Source of the DNA: Arthrobacter sp. AK04
GTDB taxonomy: Bacteria > Actinomycetota > Actinomycetes > Actinomycetales > Micrococcaceae
Direction of reading: 5' to 3'
DNA length: 64,000 nucleotides
NCBI RefSeq assembly: GCF_021129155.1
Contig: NZ_JAJOMC010000022.1
Location: forward strand, 1-64,000
The notes beneath the pieces were generated by a model. The model saw only the letters and a list, made by a program, of their open reading frames with translations, did no database searches and was not told the DNA's origin. This document shows, in pieces, positions 8,781 through 16,940 of the stretch. Made by a program: the position numbers and the translations under genes. Numbering within the stretch: position 1 is the first letter of the stretch; each line of letters starts with the position of its first letter.

Positions 8781-10058
8781 ATGCAACGTATTCACGGCGC
8801 GCTGGCGGTAACCGCTACTGCAATGCTGCTGCTCACAGGGTGTGGAAACGGTTCCGGTGCCAACCAGGCGGCACCCACAACGCCAGCCGCGGGATCTACT
8901 GCTGCCCCCGAGCGGGCGGATGCCGACTTGGTGATCTGGACCGACAACCTTAAGGCTGATCCGGTACGTGCGTTTGCCGAAGATTTTGGGGCTGACAATG
9001 GGATCAGCGTGGCCGTGCAGGTCATCTCGGGTGAGTTCCAGACTGCTCTTGTGACGGCAAACGCTGCAGGCAATGGGCCGGATGTCTTCACCGGGGCACA
9101 CGACATGATCGGAAATCTTGTCCAGAACGGCGCAATCGATCCGCTGCAGATAGCCCCGGATCAACTTCAGGGTTACGCGGAGACGGCGGTTAAGGCTGTG
9201 ACGTACAACGAGTCGGTCTATGCACTGCCGTATGGAATCGAAACGCTTGGTCTTTTCCGCAACACCGACATCGTCCCCGAGGCTCCTGCGACTTTGGACG
9301 ATGCCTTCGCCAAGGGACAGGAGGCAGTGGCTGCCACCAAGGTGGAAGTTCCCTTCAGCCTGCCCCAGGGGAACAGCGGAGATGCCTATCACATGCAGCC
9401 GTTGTACACGTCGATGGGCGGTTACCTGTTCGGCGCAACTGCACAGGGCGACCCTAACCCGTCTGATTTGGGAGTGGGGGGTGAGGGTTCGATTGCTGCT
9501 GCTCAAAGGATTCATGCCCTTGGGGAAGCTGGCAGCGGCGTCCTGAAGCGCTCCATCAGCGTTGATAATTCGATCTCTCTGTTCGCCGACGGCAAGGCGC
9601 CGTATCTCGTCGCCGGTCCCTGGGCATTGAACCAGGTTGAGAAGGCGGGAATTCCCTTCGAAGTAACTCCCATACCCGGTTTCGAGGGACAGGCTGCTGC
9701 CCAGCCCTTCGCAGGCGTTCAGGGTTTCTACGTCGCATCGAACGGAAAAAACGAAGCCTTCGCGCACGAGTTCGTGGAGAACGCGATGAACACCGAAGAG
9801 GGCATGACGCAGATGTTTGAAGGCGCGAAACTTCCTCCGACGATGACGACTGTTCGCGAAAAGATCGCAGGACAATACCCCGCCATCGAGACGTTTGCTT
9901 CCGCTGCAGGATCCGCCCAGCCGATGCCGGCCATTCCCGAAATGGCTGCCGTCTTCGCCCCCTTGGGCCAGGCCTTTGCGGCAATCGTGGGCGGCGCTGA
10001 GCCGGAAAGCACGATGCGCGCGGCCGGGGAAACCATCGCTGCTGCAATCGGCAAGTAG
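8781..10058 (+). CDS. Maltose/maltodextrin ABC transporter substrate-binding lipoprotein (MalE-like)
   Basis: The 425-residue extracellular binding protein has an n-h region ending in the lipobox LLLTGC (Cys about residue 21), so it is anchored outside the membrane. The mature part shows the family pattern LVIWTDNLKADPVRAFAEDF, NGPDVFTGAHDMIGNLV, YALPYGIETLGLFRNTD and an ANAEEGM-like C-terminal element (NTEEGMTQMFEGAKLPP). An ideal AAAGGAG precedes the ATG. It is the first gene of a four-gene operon behind a LacI-type operator. Third codon positions contain clearly more A and T than in the flanking genes, a sign of separate ancestry. Maltodextrin specificity is inferred from neighbouring GH13 genes and the MalF-type partner. 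Confidence 0.88.
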   Translation: MQRIHGALAVTATAMLLLTGCGNGSGANQAAPTTPAAGSTAAPERADADLVIWTDNLKADPVRAFAEDFGADNGISVAVQVISGEFQTALVTANAAGNGPDVFTGAHDMIGNLVQNGAIDPLQIAPDQLQGYAETAVKAVTYNESVYALPYGIETLGLFRNTDIVPEAPATLDDAFAKGQEAVAATKVEVPFSLPQGNSGDAYHMQPLYTSMGGYLFGATAQGDPNPSDLGVGGEGSIAAAQRIHALGEAGSGVLKRSISVDNSISLFADGKAPYLVAGPWALNQVEKAGIPFEVTPIPGFEGQAAAQPFAGVQGFYVASNGKNEAFAHEFVENAMNTEEGMTQMFEGAKLPPTMTTVREKIAGQYPAIETFASAAGSAQPMPAIPEMAAVFAPLGQAFAAIVGGAEPESTMRAAGETIAAAIGK

Positions 10059-10063
10059 GAAGC

Positions 10064-10104
10064 GGCCCGGGGGGCCGTTGCACAAGTCTTCGGCCCCCTG
10101 GGCC
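10064..10104 (+). other. Intercistronic hairpin between the binding-protein and first permease genes
   Basis: A 14-bp stem (one G-U pair) closes a 13-nt loop; the arms are 10064-10077 and 10091-10104. It lies just after the binding-protein stop and before the permease ribosome binding site. Such hairpins behind malE-type genes are known to protect the upstream mRNA and reduce expression of the permeases. No T-run follows, so it is not an obvious terminator. Confidence 0.65.
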
Positions 10105-10137
10105 CTGCTGCCCAGATTGAACCTTCAGGAGAACCCC

Positions 10138-11754
10138 ATGATCAAAACACTTACGCGCCTACAGCGGCCCTCATCACCTGCGCCGGAGGAGCCCGGCAGC
10201 CGTCCTGAGAACACGACGAAACCAGTCGCCCTCTTGGCCAAGATCCTGGCACTGGGTACCATTGTCGGCTCAGCGGCAGCCCTGACCCCGGCTCTCATCG
10301 CTACCGGCCGATGGGGATTTCTGGCAGCGGTATGGGTCATCGCCGGTGTCCTGTTGCTGACCTACATCACTGGTCGTGGGGTGCCGGCCAAGTATCTCGT
10401 GCCCGGCACACTCCTTCTGGTGATCTTCCTGGTGTACCCCATCGTCATGACGTTCCAAATGTCGACAACAAACTTCGGCGACGGAACAAGGACGTCAAAA
10501 GAAGAAACCATTTCGCAGATTATTGGCGCTTCAGTTGTCCAGAGCCCCGACTCCCCGCGCTATAACCTCTCTGTGGCGACTGAAGGAAGCCCTACCACCG
10601 GCCCATTCGCTTTCCTTCTTGTTGAGCCTAAGAGCGGAACCGTCTTCCTCGGGACGCCCGACGATGGACTTCAGGAGCTCGACCCGGCAGATCTCACCGT
10701 CACCGGCGGGTTCGTCAGCGAAGCCGAGGGCTACCAGCTCCTGACTCCGCAACAGGTCAACAGCGCCAGCGACGCACTCAAGGACTTCGCGGTACCGACT
10801 GACCGCGGCGCCATTCGGCAACTTGGTATTCGCCAGGCGTTCGAGGGCGCTTCGCCGCTCAAGTATGACGAAACCCGCGACGTCATCGCCAATACCGCAA
10901 CCGGCGTTGACTACACACCCGTCCTGCAAGGCGACAGGGAGTACTTCGTCGACGCAGAGGGAAAGCGGCTGTCGGACCAGTCCTGGCTCGCTAACGTCGG
11001 ATTTGCGAATTATCAGCGAGTCTTCACGGACACAAGGATCAGCGGGGATTTCCTGCAAATATTCGCGTGGACCTTCATTTTCGCAACAGTCTCTGTAGCA
11101 GGAACCTTCCTGCTGGGACTGGGGCTGGCCACCGCGCTGAACGATCCGCGGATCAAGGGCCAGCGCTTCTACCGGGCTATCCTCATCCTGCCTTACGCCA
11201 TCCCGGGATTTATCGCGCTGCTGGTCTGGTCCAGCTTCTGGAACAAAGATTTCGGCCTGATCAACAACTCCCTGGGCCTGGACCTCAACTGGCTCGGTGA
11301 CCCCTTTTTGGCTAAGGCGGCGATCCTGTTGACTAATTTCTGGATGGGTTTCCCTTACATGTTCCTCGTCTGCACGGGAGCCCTTCAGGCCATCCCCGCA
11401 GACCTGAAGGAAGCATCACGCATCGATGGCGCCAGCGGGTTCCTGGGCTTTCGAAAAATCACGTTCCCGTTGCTTCTGGTCACAGTCGCCCCCTTGCTCG
11501 TCTCGACATTCGCTTTCAACTTCAACAACTTCAACGCCATCTATCTGCTGACCGAAGGCGGACCGTTTGATCCGGCGAACCCGACAGCTGGTGCAACCGA
11601 CATCCTCATCAGCTACACCTACCGTCTGGCCTTCGGCGGGCAGGGCGCGCAGCTCGGTTTTGCCGCGGCAGTATCTGTGCTGCTGTTCGTCATTACCGGC
11701 GTCATCGCAGCAATTCAGTTCCGTTTTACGCGCACCCTGGAAGAGGTGAACTGA
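10138..11754 (+). CDS. Maltodextrin ABC transporter permease, MalF-like
   Basis: The 538-residue inner-membrane permease has N-terminal hydrophobic segments near residues 33-80 and 88-106. A large extracytoplasmic loop of about 170 residues (about 115-285) ends in the MalF-type motif YTPVLQGDREYFVD...WLANVGFANYQRVF. The binding-protein-dependent transport core that follows contains the EAA loop LKEASRIDGASGFLGFRKITFPLL. The large loop equals the P2 domain of MalF that caps the binding protein. The start at 10138 follows AGGAG. Its TGA overlaps the next ATG by 1 bp. Wobble composition is less GC-rich than the flanks. Confidence 0.9.
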   Translation: MIKTLTRLQRPSSPAPEEPGSRPENTTKPVALLAKILALGTIVGSAAALTPALIATGRWGFLAAVWVIAGVLLLTYITGRGVPAKYLVPGTLLLVIFLVYPIVMTFQMSTTNFGDGTRTSKEETISQIIGASVVQSPDSPRYNLSVATEGSPTTGPFAFLLVEPKSGTVFLGTPDDGLQELDPADLTVTGGFVSEAEGYQLLTPQQVNSASDALKDFAVPTDRGAIRQLGIRQAFEGASPLKYDETRDVIANTATGVDYTPVLQGDREYFVDAEGKRLSDQSWLANVGFANYQRVFTDTRISGDFLQIFAWTFIFATVSVAGTFLLGLGLATALNDPRIKGQRFYRAILILPYAIPGFIALLVWSSFWNKDFGLINNSLGLDLNWLGDPFLAKAAILLTNFWMGFPYMFLVCTGALQAIPADLKEASRIDGASGFLGFRKITFPLLLVTVAPLLVSTFAFNFNNFNAIYLLTEGGPFDPANPTAGATDILISYTYRLAFGGQGAQLGFAAAVSVLLFVITGVIAAIQFRFTRTLEEVN

Positions 11755-12677
11755 TGTTGTCTTCCCAGACACGTCTTGCTGAAGTCCCGATGCAGGAGCA
11801 GCACCGGACCCCAAGATCCCGACGCCGGCAGAGCCGGTGGTTCGCCGAGGTGGGCTGGCGTCATCTCGTGGCCATTGCTGCGGTGTTCATAGCCCTGTTT
11901 CCCGTGTTGTTCATAGTTTCGGCCGCTTTGAACCCTCTGGGTACAGTGGCGTCCACCAGCCTGATCCCACGCGAAGTCAGCTTCGTGCACTTCGAAGCAC
12001 TCTTCACGGACCCCAATCGGCCGTACCTCCGTTGGTTCGCCAACACACTGATGATCAGCACGGTGGTCACCCTCGGGCAGATTCTGTGCAGCGCCCTTGC
12101 TGCCTACGCCTTCTCGCGCTTCCGCTTCAGCGGCCGACGCATTGGCCTGCTCAGCCTTCTCCTCATCCAGATGTTCCCCCAGTTTCTCGCAGTCGTTGCG
12201 CTGTACCTGATGTTCACCGCCATTGGCGAGGTCATTCCCCAGTTCGGCCTGAACACCCTCCTGGGTTACGGGCTCCTGCTCATGGGCGGAGCACTCTCGC
12301 AGGTATGGCTGATCAAGGGATTCTTCGACTCGGTGCCGAAAGAACTGGATGAGGCAGCGATCATGGACGGCGCAGGCCACGCCACAGTGTTCTTCCGCGT
12401 CATCTTTCCGCTGATAACCCCGATCCTGGCAGTCACCGGTCTTCTGTCCTTTATTGGTGTGCTGGGCGAATTTGTCCTGGCATCGATCTTCCTCACTGAT
12501 AATGATGTCAAGACCCTGGCGGTCGGCCTGTACGCCACCATCGATGCTGACCGGTCGGGCAACCTTGGCGTCTTCGCCGCAGGAGCCCTCCTCACCAGCC
12601 TGCCCGTGGTTCTGCTGTTCCAGTTCCTGCAGAAGTTCATCACCGGGGGACTGACCGCCGGGGCGGTTAAGGGATGA
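11754..12677 (+). CDS. Maltodextrin ABC transporter permease, MalG-like
   Basis: The 307-residue permease has six predicted membrane segments and the EAA cytoplasmic loop LDEAAIMDGAGHATVFFRVIFPLITP, which contacts the ATPase. It ends in GGLTAGAVKG, the conserved MalG C-terminal tail (E. coli MalG ends similarly). The ATG overlaps the malF-like stop (TGATG) and its own stop overlaps the next start. No ATPase gene is present in the operon, so a shared MsmK/MalK-type ATPase encoded elsewhere is presumably used, as is usual in actinobacteria. Confidence 0.9.
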   Translation: MLSSQTRLAEVPMQEQHRTPRSRRRQSRWFAEVGWRHLVAIAAVFIALFPVLFIVSAALNPLGTVASTSLIPREVSFVHFEALFTDPNRPYLRWFANTLMISTVVTLGQILCSALAAYAFSRFRFSGRRIGLLSLLLIQMFPQFLAVVALYLMFTAIGEVIPQFGLNTLLGYGLLLMGGALSQVWLIKGFFDSVPKELDEAAIMDGAGHATVFFRVIFPLITPILAVTGLLSFIGVLGEFVLASIFLTDNDVKTLAVGLYATIDADRSGNLGVFAAGALLTSLPVVLLFQFLQKFITGGLTAGAVKG

Positions 12678-14539
12678 GCGCCGTGCAGCTATGGGACCAG
12701 CCACATCATGATGGTTCCGCGATGTACGTTTCCAATCCCAATCCAGAGTTGGGGGAAACAGTCACGGTGTTTCTTCGGGTTCCCCGCGCCAGCGGCGTAA
12801 CGAAGGCGCTTCTGCGCGTGTGCATCGACGGCGAACAGGCCCTGCTCGAGACGAGCATAGACCGGCAAGACGAGCATGAGTTTTGGCTGAAGGCTGCTCT
12901 TTCCATGGAGAACCCGGTGGTGAACTACCGGTGGCTTCTCGACGGATCACCGGGCGGTTATCAGTGGTTCAACGGTACCGGCCTACACACCCGTGACGTC
13001 ACAGACGCCTGCGACTTTCGCCTCACTGCCTACTCCCCGCCGCCGGACTGGGCAAGCGGCGCCGTTCTCTACCAGATTTTTCCTGATCGGTTTGCAAAAT
13101 CGATCGACCGGCCCGCACCGGATTGGGCCATCGCGGAGGCCTGGGGAAACAAGGTGATAGGACGCGGACCCGAGACCCCTTACCAATACTTCGGTGGAGA
13201 CCTGGACGGTATCACCGCCCGCCTTGAGCACATTGCCTCTTTGGGCGCCGACACCGTTTATCTGACACCGATATTTCCGGCTCGTTCAAACCACCGGTAT
13301 GACGCCTCCAGTTTCGATCAGGTTGATCCCTTGCTTGGCGGGGATTCCGCCCTGCACCGTCTCTCCGAAGCCTTGCATAGCCGTGGCATGCGGCTGATGG
13401 GTGACCTGACGACGAATCACTGCGGGGACGCCCACGAATGGTTCAAAACCGCGATCGCGGACCCGGACAGCGTCGAAGCAGGATTCTTCCTCTTTACCCG
13501 CCACCCCGATGAGTATGTGTGCTGGTTCGGGCATAAATCCCTTCCCAAGTTCAATCACGCCAACCCGGAATTGCGCCGGCGTCTCTACGAGGGCAAGGAT
13601 TCCGTCGTGGCCCGCTGGCTAGGGCCGGACGGATTCGACGGGTGGCGCATCGACGTCGCAAATATGACAGGACGGCACGGCACTACCGATCTGAACCACA
13701 TGGTGTCCACCACGCTGCGCGAAACGATGGCCGAAACCGATCCCGAAGCTCTGCTGCTGGCCGAACACAGCCACGACGCATCACAGGACTTACAGGTTGA
13801 TGGCTGGCACGGAGTGATGAACTACGCCGGTTTTACCCGCCCAGTGTGGCAGTGGTTGAAGCCGGCCGCGCCCGTTCCGTTCGAAGCGGGGCCGTTCGTT
13901 TCCATTCCGCGGCTCTCCGGGACTGACATCGTCGGCTCCATGCGGGACTTCGCCGCGGCCGTACCCTGGCGAGCTACCAAACATGCCCTCAACCTTGTCG
14001 GTTCGCACGATACCTTCCGGATCAGCACCATGCTCGGCGATCCGCGCCTGGTAACGGTGGCGTTTGGATTGTTGGCCACCATGCCGGGTGTCCCCATGTT
14101 GTGGGCGGGAGACGAAATCGGGCAGGAGGGCGCGAACGGTGAAGACGGCCGCCGCCCCTTCCCCTGGGATAATCCGGGCGAATGGGACCATGACCGGCTG
14201 GCAACCACGCGCTCCCTTTTCCAAACCAGGAACCGGTCCGAAGCTCTTCGGGAAGGCGGACTTCGATGGCTCGCAATCGAAGAGGATGCTTTCACCTTCC
14301 TTCGCGAGTCAACCAACGAAACGGTCCTGGTCCACGCAGCCCGCGCAGGCCACACTTCCATAAACATTCCAACCACGGTCATCGGCAATCGTCTTCACGG
14401 CCTCGCAGGAACCCCGGACCTTCATGCGAACGCCGGGGAAGTGATCACCCTGCCCAACGAGGGACCTGCCGTTGCCATCTGGCGCTGTGACCCGCCCGCC
14501 GCAAGCGTGGGTGGACTGACGGCCGGGTCCGTCAAATAG
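12674..14539 (+). CDS. GH13 maltodextrin glucosidase / neopullulanase-like enzyme (MalZ-like)
   Basis: This 621-residue cytoplasmic enzyme has no signal peptide. An N-terminal immunoglobulin-like CBM34-type domain (about residues 15-115) leads into the barrel at VLYQIFPDRFAKS, which is very close to MalZ. Catalytic regions: DLTTNH, DGWRIDVAN with nucleophile D327, LLLAEHSHD with acid/base E364, and LVGSHDTFR with D446; YFGGDLDGI and WAGDEIG are also typical. It overlaps the malG-like stop by 4 bp, so the products act together: dextrins are imported and then cut. The last residues, GGLTAGSVK, do not belong to the GH13 family and copy the MalG tail (see findings). Wobble GC is lower than in the flanks. 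Confidence 0.9.
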   Translation: MSAVQLWDQPHHDGSAMYVSNPNPELGETVTVFLRVPRASGVTKALLRVCIDGEQALLETSIDRQDEHEFWLKAALSMENPVVNYRWLLDGSPGGYQWFNGTGLHTRDVTDACDFRLTAYSPPPDWASGAVLYQIFPDRFAKSIDRPAPDWAIAEAWGNKVIGRGPETPYQYFGGDLDGITARLEHIASLGADTVYLTPIFPARSNHRYDASSFDQVDPLLGGDSALHRLSEALHSRGMRLMGDLTTNHCGDAHEWFKTAIADPDSVEAGFFLFTRHPDEYVCWFGHKSLPKFNHANPELRRRLYEGKDSVVARWLGPDGFDGWRIDVANMTGRHGTTDLNHMVSTTLRETMAETDPEALLLAEHSHDASQDLQVDGWHGVMNYAGFTRPVWQWLKPAAPVPFEAGPFVSIPRLSGTDIVGSMRDFAAAVPWRATKHALNLVGSHDTFRISTMLGDPRLVTVAFGLLATMPGVPMLWAGDEIGQEGANGEDGRRPFPWDNPGEWDHDRLATTRSLFQTRNRSEALREGGLRWLAIEEDAFTFLRESTNETVLVHAARAGHTSINIPTTVIGNRLHGLAGTPDLHANAGEVITLPNEGPAVAIWRCDPPAASVGGLTAGSVK

Positions 14540-14563
14540 GGGAGGGCAGCAGGAATAGTCAGC

Positions 14564-14592
14564 TTGCTTATCACTTTTCTTCTTCCTAGGCT
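14564..14592 (+). promoter_or_regulatory. Sigma-70-type promoter for the DJ-1/PfpI gene
   Basis: TTGCTT (14564-14569) and TAGGCT (14587-14592) are separated by 17 bp, in a T/C-rich stretch after the GH13 stop. The predicted start lies near 14600, giving a leader of about 77 nt. This is a consensus-based call. Confidence 0.5.
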
Positions 14593-14676
14593 GGAAGCTG
14601 TCCGGCAAGCAAAACTCTCGGGCCGCGGCCGGCGCCAGTTACCAGGTGCCGTCCCGGCCCAGGCCAGGAGGAGAAA

Positions 14677-15243
14677 ATGTCAGAACACAGCATCGCAGGC
14701 AAGAAGGTCGCATTCCTGCTGACGGACGGCGTGGAGCAGGTTGAGCTCACCAGTCCCTGGCAGGCAGTGAAGGACGCCGGCGGCCAGCCCACCCTGGTGG
14801 CACCCAAGAGCGGAAAGCTGCAGGGGTACAACGGCACTGAAAAAGGTGACACGTTCGACGTCGACCTCACCGTTGCGGAGGCAAATGCCTCCGACTACGA
14901 CGCCCTGGTCCTTCCCGGCGGCGTCGTCAACGCGGACCATCTTCGCGTGGACAAGGACGCGCAGAGCTTTACCCGGAGCTTCTTCGAGCAGCACAAGCCG
15001 GTGGCATCCATCTGCCACGGACCCTGGCTCCTGATCGAAGCCGGTGTGCTGACTGGGAGGAACGTCACGTCCTACCACACCCTGGCGACCGACCTGAAGA
15101 ACGCGGGCGCCAACTGGTCCGATGAGGAAGTGGTGGTGGACCAGGGGCTGGTGACCAGCCGCAACCCTGACGACCTCCCCGCTTTCAACAGCAAGCTGGT
15201 AGAGGAAATCTCGGAAGGCCGGCACGCCGGCCAGACGGCCTAG
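14677..15243 (+). CDS. DJ-1/PfpI family protein (YhbO/YfkM-like)
   Basis: The 188-residue single-domain protein shows the nucleophile elbow ASICHGPWLL (C113, H114), the acidic partner in LLTDGVEQVEL (E20), and YDALVLPGGVVNADHLR. These are diagnostic for the PfpI/YhbO class, proposed to act as stress proteases or to deglycate glyoxal- and methylglyoxal-modified macromolecules; the activity is debated. AGGAGG precedes the ATG. The gene stands alone between the maltodextrin operon and an efflux pump. Confidence 0.92.
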   Translation: MSEHSIAGKKVAFLLTDGVEQVELTSPWQAVKDAGGQPTLVAPKSGKLQGYNGTEKGDTFDVDLTVAEANASDYDALVLPGGVVNADHLRVDKDAQSFTRSFFEQHKPVASICHGPWLLIEAGVLTGRNVTSYHTLATDLKNAGANWSDEEVVVDQGLVTSRNPDDLPAFNSKLVEEISEGRHAGQTA

Positions 15244-15278
15244 AACCGCCGGAGGCTGCCTGGCAGCGCAGCCCCCAT

Positions 15279-15395
15279 GTGTTCCCTCAGGGTTTGAGAA
15301 ATGTTCCGGTTCCGGGAATTAGTCCAACCGGTAGAGTGTTGGCATCTGCAGCGGCCATCCCCGCGCACCACTCAAATCACGCCCTGAGGGAACAC
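15279..15395 (+). repeat. Inverted repeat bracketing the efflux-gene promoter region
   Basis: GTGTTCCCTCAGGG at 15279-15292 is the exact reverse complement of 15382-15395; the spacer is 89 bp. A further TTTGAG pairs after a 5-bp offset. The right arm contains the GAGGG ribosome binding site three bases ahead of the MFS start at 15398. In a transcript that includes both arms, the site would be masked. A possible promoter (TTCCGG, 16 bp, TAGAGT at 15332-15337) lies between the arms and would give mRNA without the left arm. The regulatory role is inferred. Confidence 0.6.
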
Positions 15396-15397
15396 CC

Positions 15398-16873
15398 ATG
15401 TCTACCGAAGTCTCGCCGAACGCAAGCGGCCAGTCCGTCAATACCGAAGGAACCAGGCCCGCCGCGCCGGAGAAGATGTCCCGCGAATCGGTGACCATCA
15501 TCAGCACGCTGCTGGTGGCAACGTTCGTGGTAATCCTCAACGAGACCATCATGAACGTTGCCCTGCAGCGGCTCATGGTGGACCTGCAGGTGGACGCGCC
15601 CACCGTCCAGTGGCTCTCCACCGGCTTCATGCTCACCATGGCCGTGGTCATCCCCACCACCGGGTTCATCCTGCAAAGCCTGTCCACCCGCGCCGTCTTT
15701 ATGCTGGCCATGGGCCTGTTTGCCAGTGGTACTGCGCTCGCCGCCGTGGCCCCCGGGTTTGAGCTGTTGCTGCTTGCCCGCATCATCCAGGCAGGCGGCA
15801 CTGCGATCATGCTGCCGCTGCTGATGACCACCATCCTCACCCTTGTCCCGCTCGCCAAGCGCGGCGCCGTGATGGGCAACGTCAGCATCGCCATCTCCGT
15901 CGCTCCTGCCATGGGGCCCACCGTCTCCGGGCTGATCCTCGAGCACTTCACATGGCGCTTCATGTTCGTGTTCGTCCTTCCCGTTGCCCTTGCGGCCCTG
16001 GCGATCGGCGCAAAATACCTGACCAACATCGGCGAAACGGAGCGAACCAGGCTCGATGCGCTGTCCGTGGTCCTCACCGTGCCCGCCTTCGGCGGGCTGG
16101 TTTACGGCCTTAGCCAGATCGGCGGCGGACACGGCGGCCAGGCCGGCCCGGGAACCACGGCTGTTGCCGCCCTGGTGATCGGCGTGGCTAGCCTCGCTGT
16201 CTTCGTCCTTCGGCAGGTGCGGCTCCAAAAGGCCGAAGCCCCGCTGCTGGACCTCCGCGCGTTCAATTTCCGGATGTTCACGGTCTCCGTGCTGCTGATG
16301 GTGGTGGCCATGATGGCGTTGTTCGGCGGTGTCATCCTGCTCCCGCTCTACCTGCAGGAGGTCCGCGGCCTGGGAGCCCTGGAAACCGGACTGGCACTGC
16401 TCCCCGGCGGCCTGGCCATGGGCCTGCTGGGACCGGTCATCGGCCGCCTGTTCGACAAGGTGGGGCCGCTGCCGCTCACCACCACCGGGTCCGTCCTGAT
16501 GGTGCTGTCCCTCTGGCAGTTTTCAATGCTCGACGCCGGCACGTCCGTGGCATGGATCGTCACCCTGCACGTGGGGCTGAGCTTCGGCCTGGCGCTGCTG
16601 TTCACCCCGGCGTTCACCACCGGCCTGAACCCGCTGCCGCCGCACCTGTACTCGCACGGTTCGGCCATCATGAGCACCACCCAGCAGGTGGCCGGTGCCG
16701 CCGGCACCGCGCTGCTGGTGTCCATCTTCGCCGTGGTGTCCGCGGCGTCGGGACTCGTCGCGGGGATGAGCGCCGCCTTCTTGACGGCAACCGTGATCTC
16801 CCTTGCCGCCGTCGTACTCTCCGCCATGATGCGCAAGACGGAAGGTGCCGTCCCGGCCCACGCGGCCCACTGA
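15398..16873 (+). CDS. MFS drug:H+ antiporter, DHA2 (EmrB/QacA) family
   Basis: The 491-residue transporter is long enough for 14 membrane segments. It has the DHA2 hallmarks LNETIMNVALQRLMVDLQV near TM1, VQWLSTGFMLTMAVVIPTTGFI (motif D1 region) and APAMGPTVSGLILEHFTWRFMFVF (motif C, the antiporter motif). It would export cationic or amphipathic compounds using the proton gradient. The start follows GAGGG, within the inverted repeat described separately. The gene is convergent with the alpha/beta hydrolase; a long inverted repeat lies between them. The substrate is unknown. Confidence 0.92.
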   Translation: MSTEVSPNASGQSVNTEGTRPAAPEKMSRESVTIISTLLVATFVVILNETIMNVALQRLMVDLQVDAPTVQWLSTGFMLTMAVVIPTTGFILQSLSTRAVFMLAMGLFASGTALAAVAPGFELLLLARIIQAGGTAIMLPLLMTTILTLVPLAKRGAVMGNVSIAISVAPAMGPTVSGLILEHFTWRFMFVFVLPVALAALAIGAKYLTNIGETERTRLDALSVVLTVPAFGGLVYGLSQIGGGHGGQAGPGTTAVAALVIGVASLAVFVLRQVRLQKAEAPLLDLRAFNFRMFTVSVLLMVVAMMALFGGVILLPLYLQEVRGLGALETGLALLPGGLAMGLLGPVIGRLFDKVGPLPLTTTGSVLMVLSLWQFSMLDAGTSVAWIVTLHVGLSFGLALLFTPAFTTGLNPLPPHLYSHGSAIMSTTQQVAGAAGTALLVSIFAVVSAASGLVAGMSAAFLTATVISLAAVVLSAMMRKTEGAVPAHAAH

Positions 16874-16882
16874 CCCAACTGG

Positions 16883-16930
16883 GTAGCAGCAGATGTCGGA
16901 ATGAGTCCTCAAAATGACATCTGCTGCTAC
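16883..16930. terminator. Long inverted repeat, probable bidirectional terminator
   Basis: The arms 16883-16897 and 16916-16930 match over 15 of 15 bases, with an 18-nt loop; outer CCCAA/TTGGG bases can extend the pairing. It fills the gap between the convergent efflux and hydrolase genes. No T-run follows the stem on either strand. Confidence 0.7.
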
Positions 16931-16940
16931 TTACTTGGGG

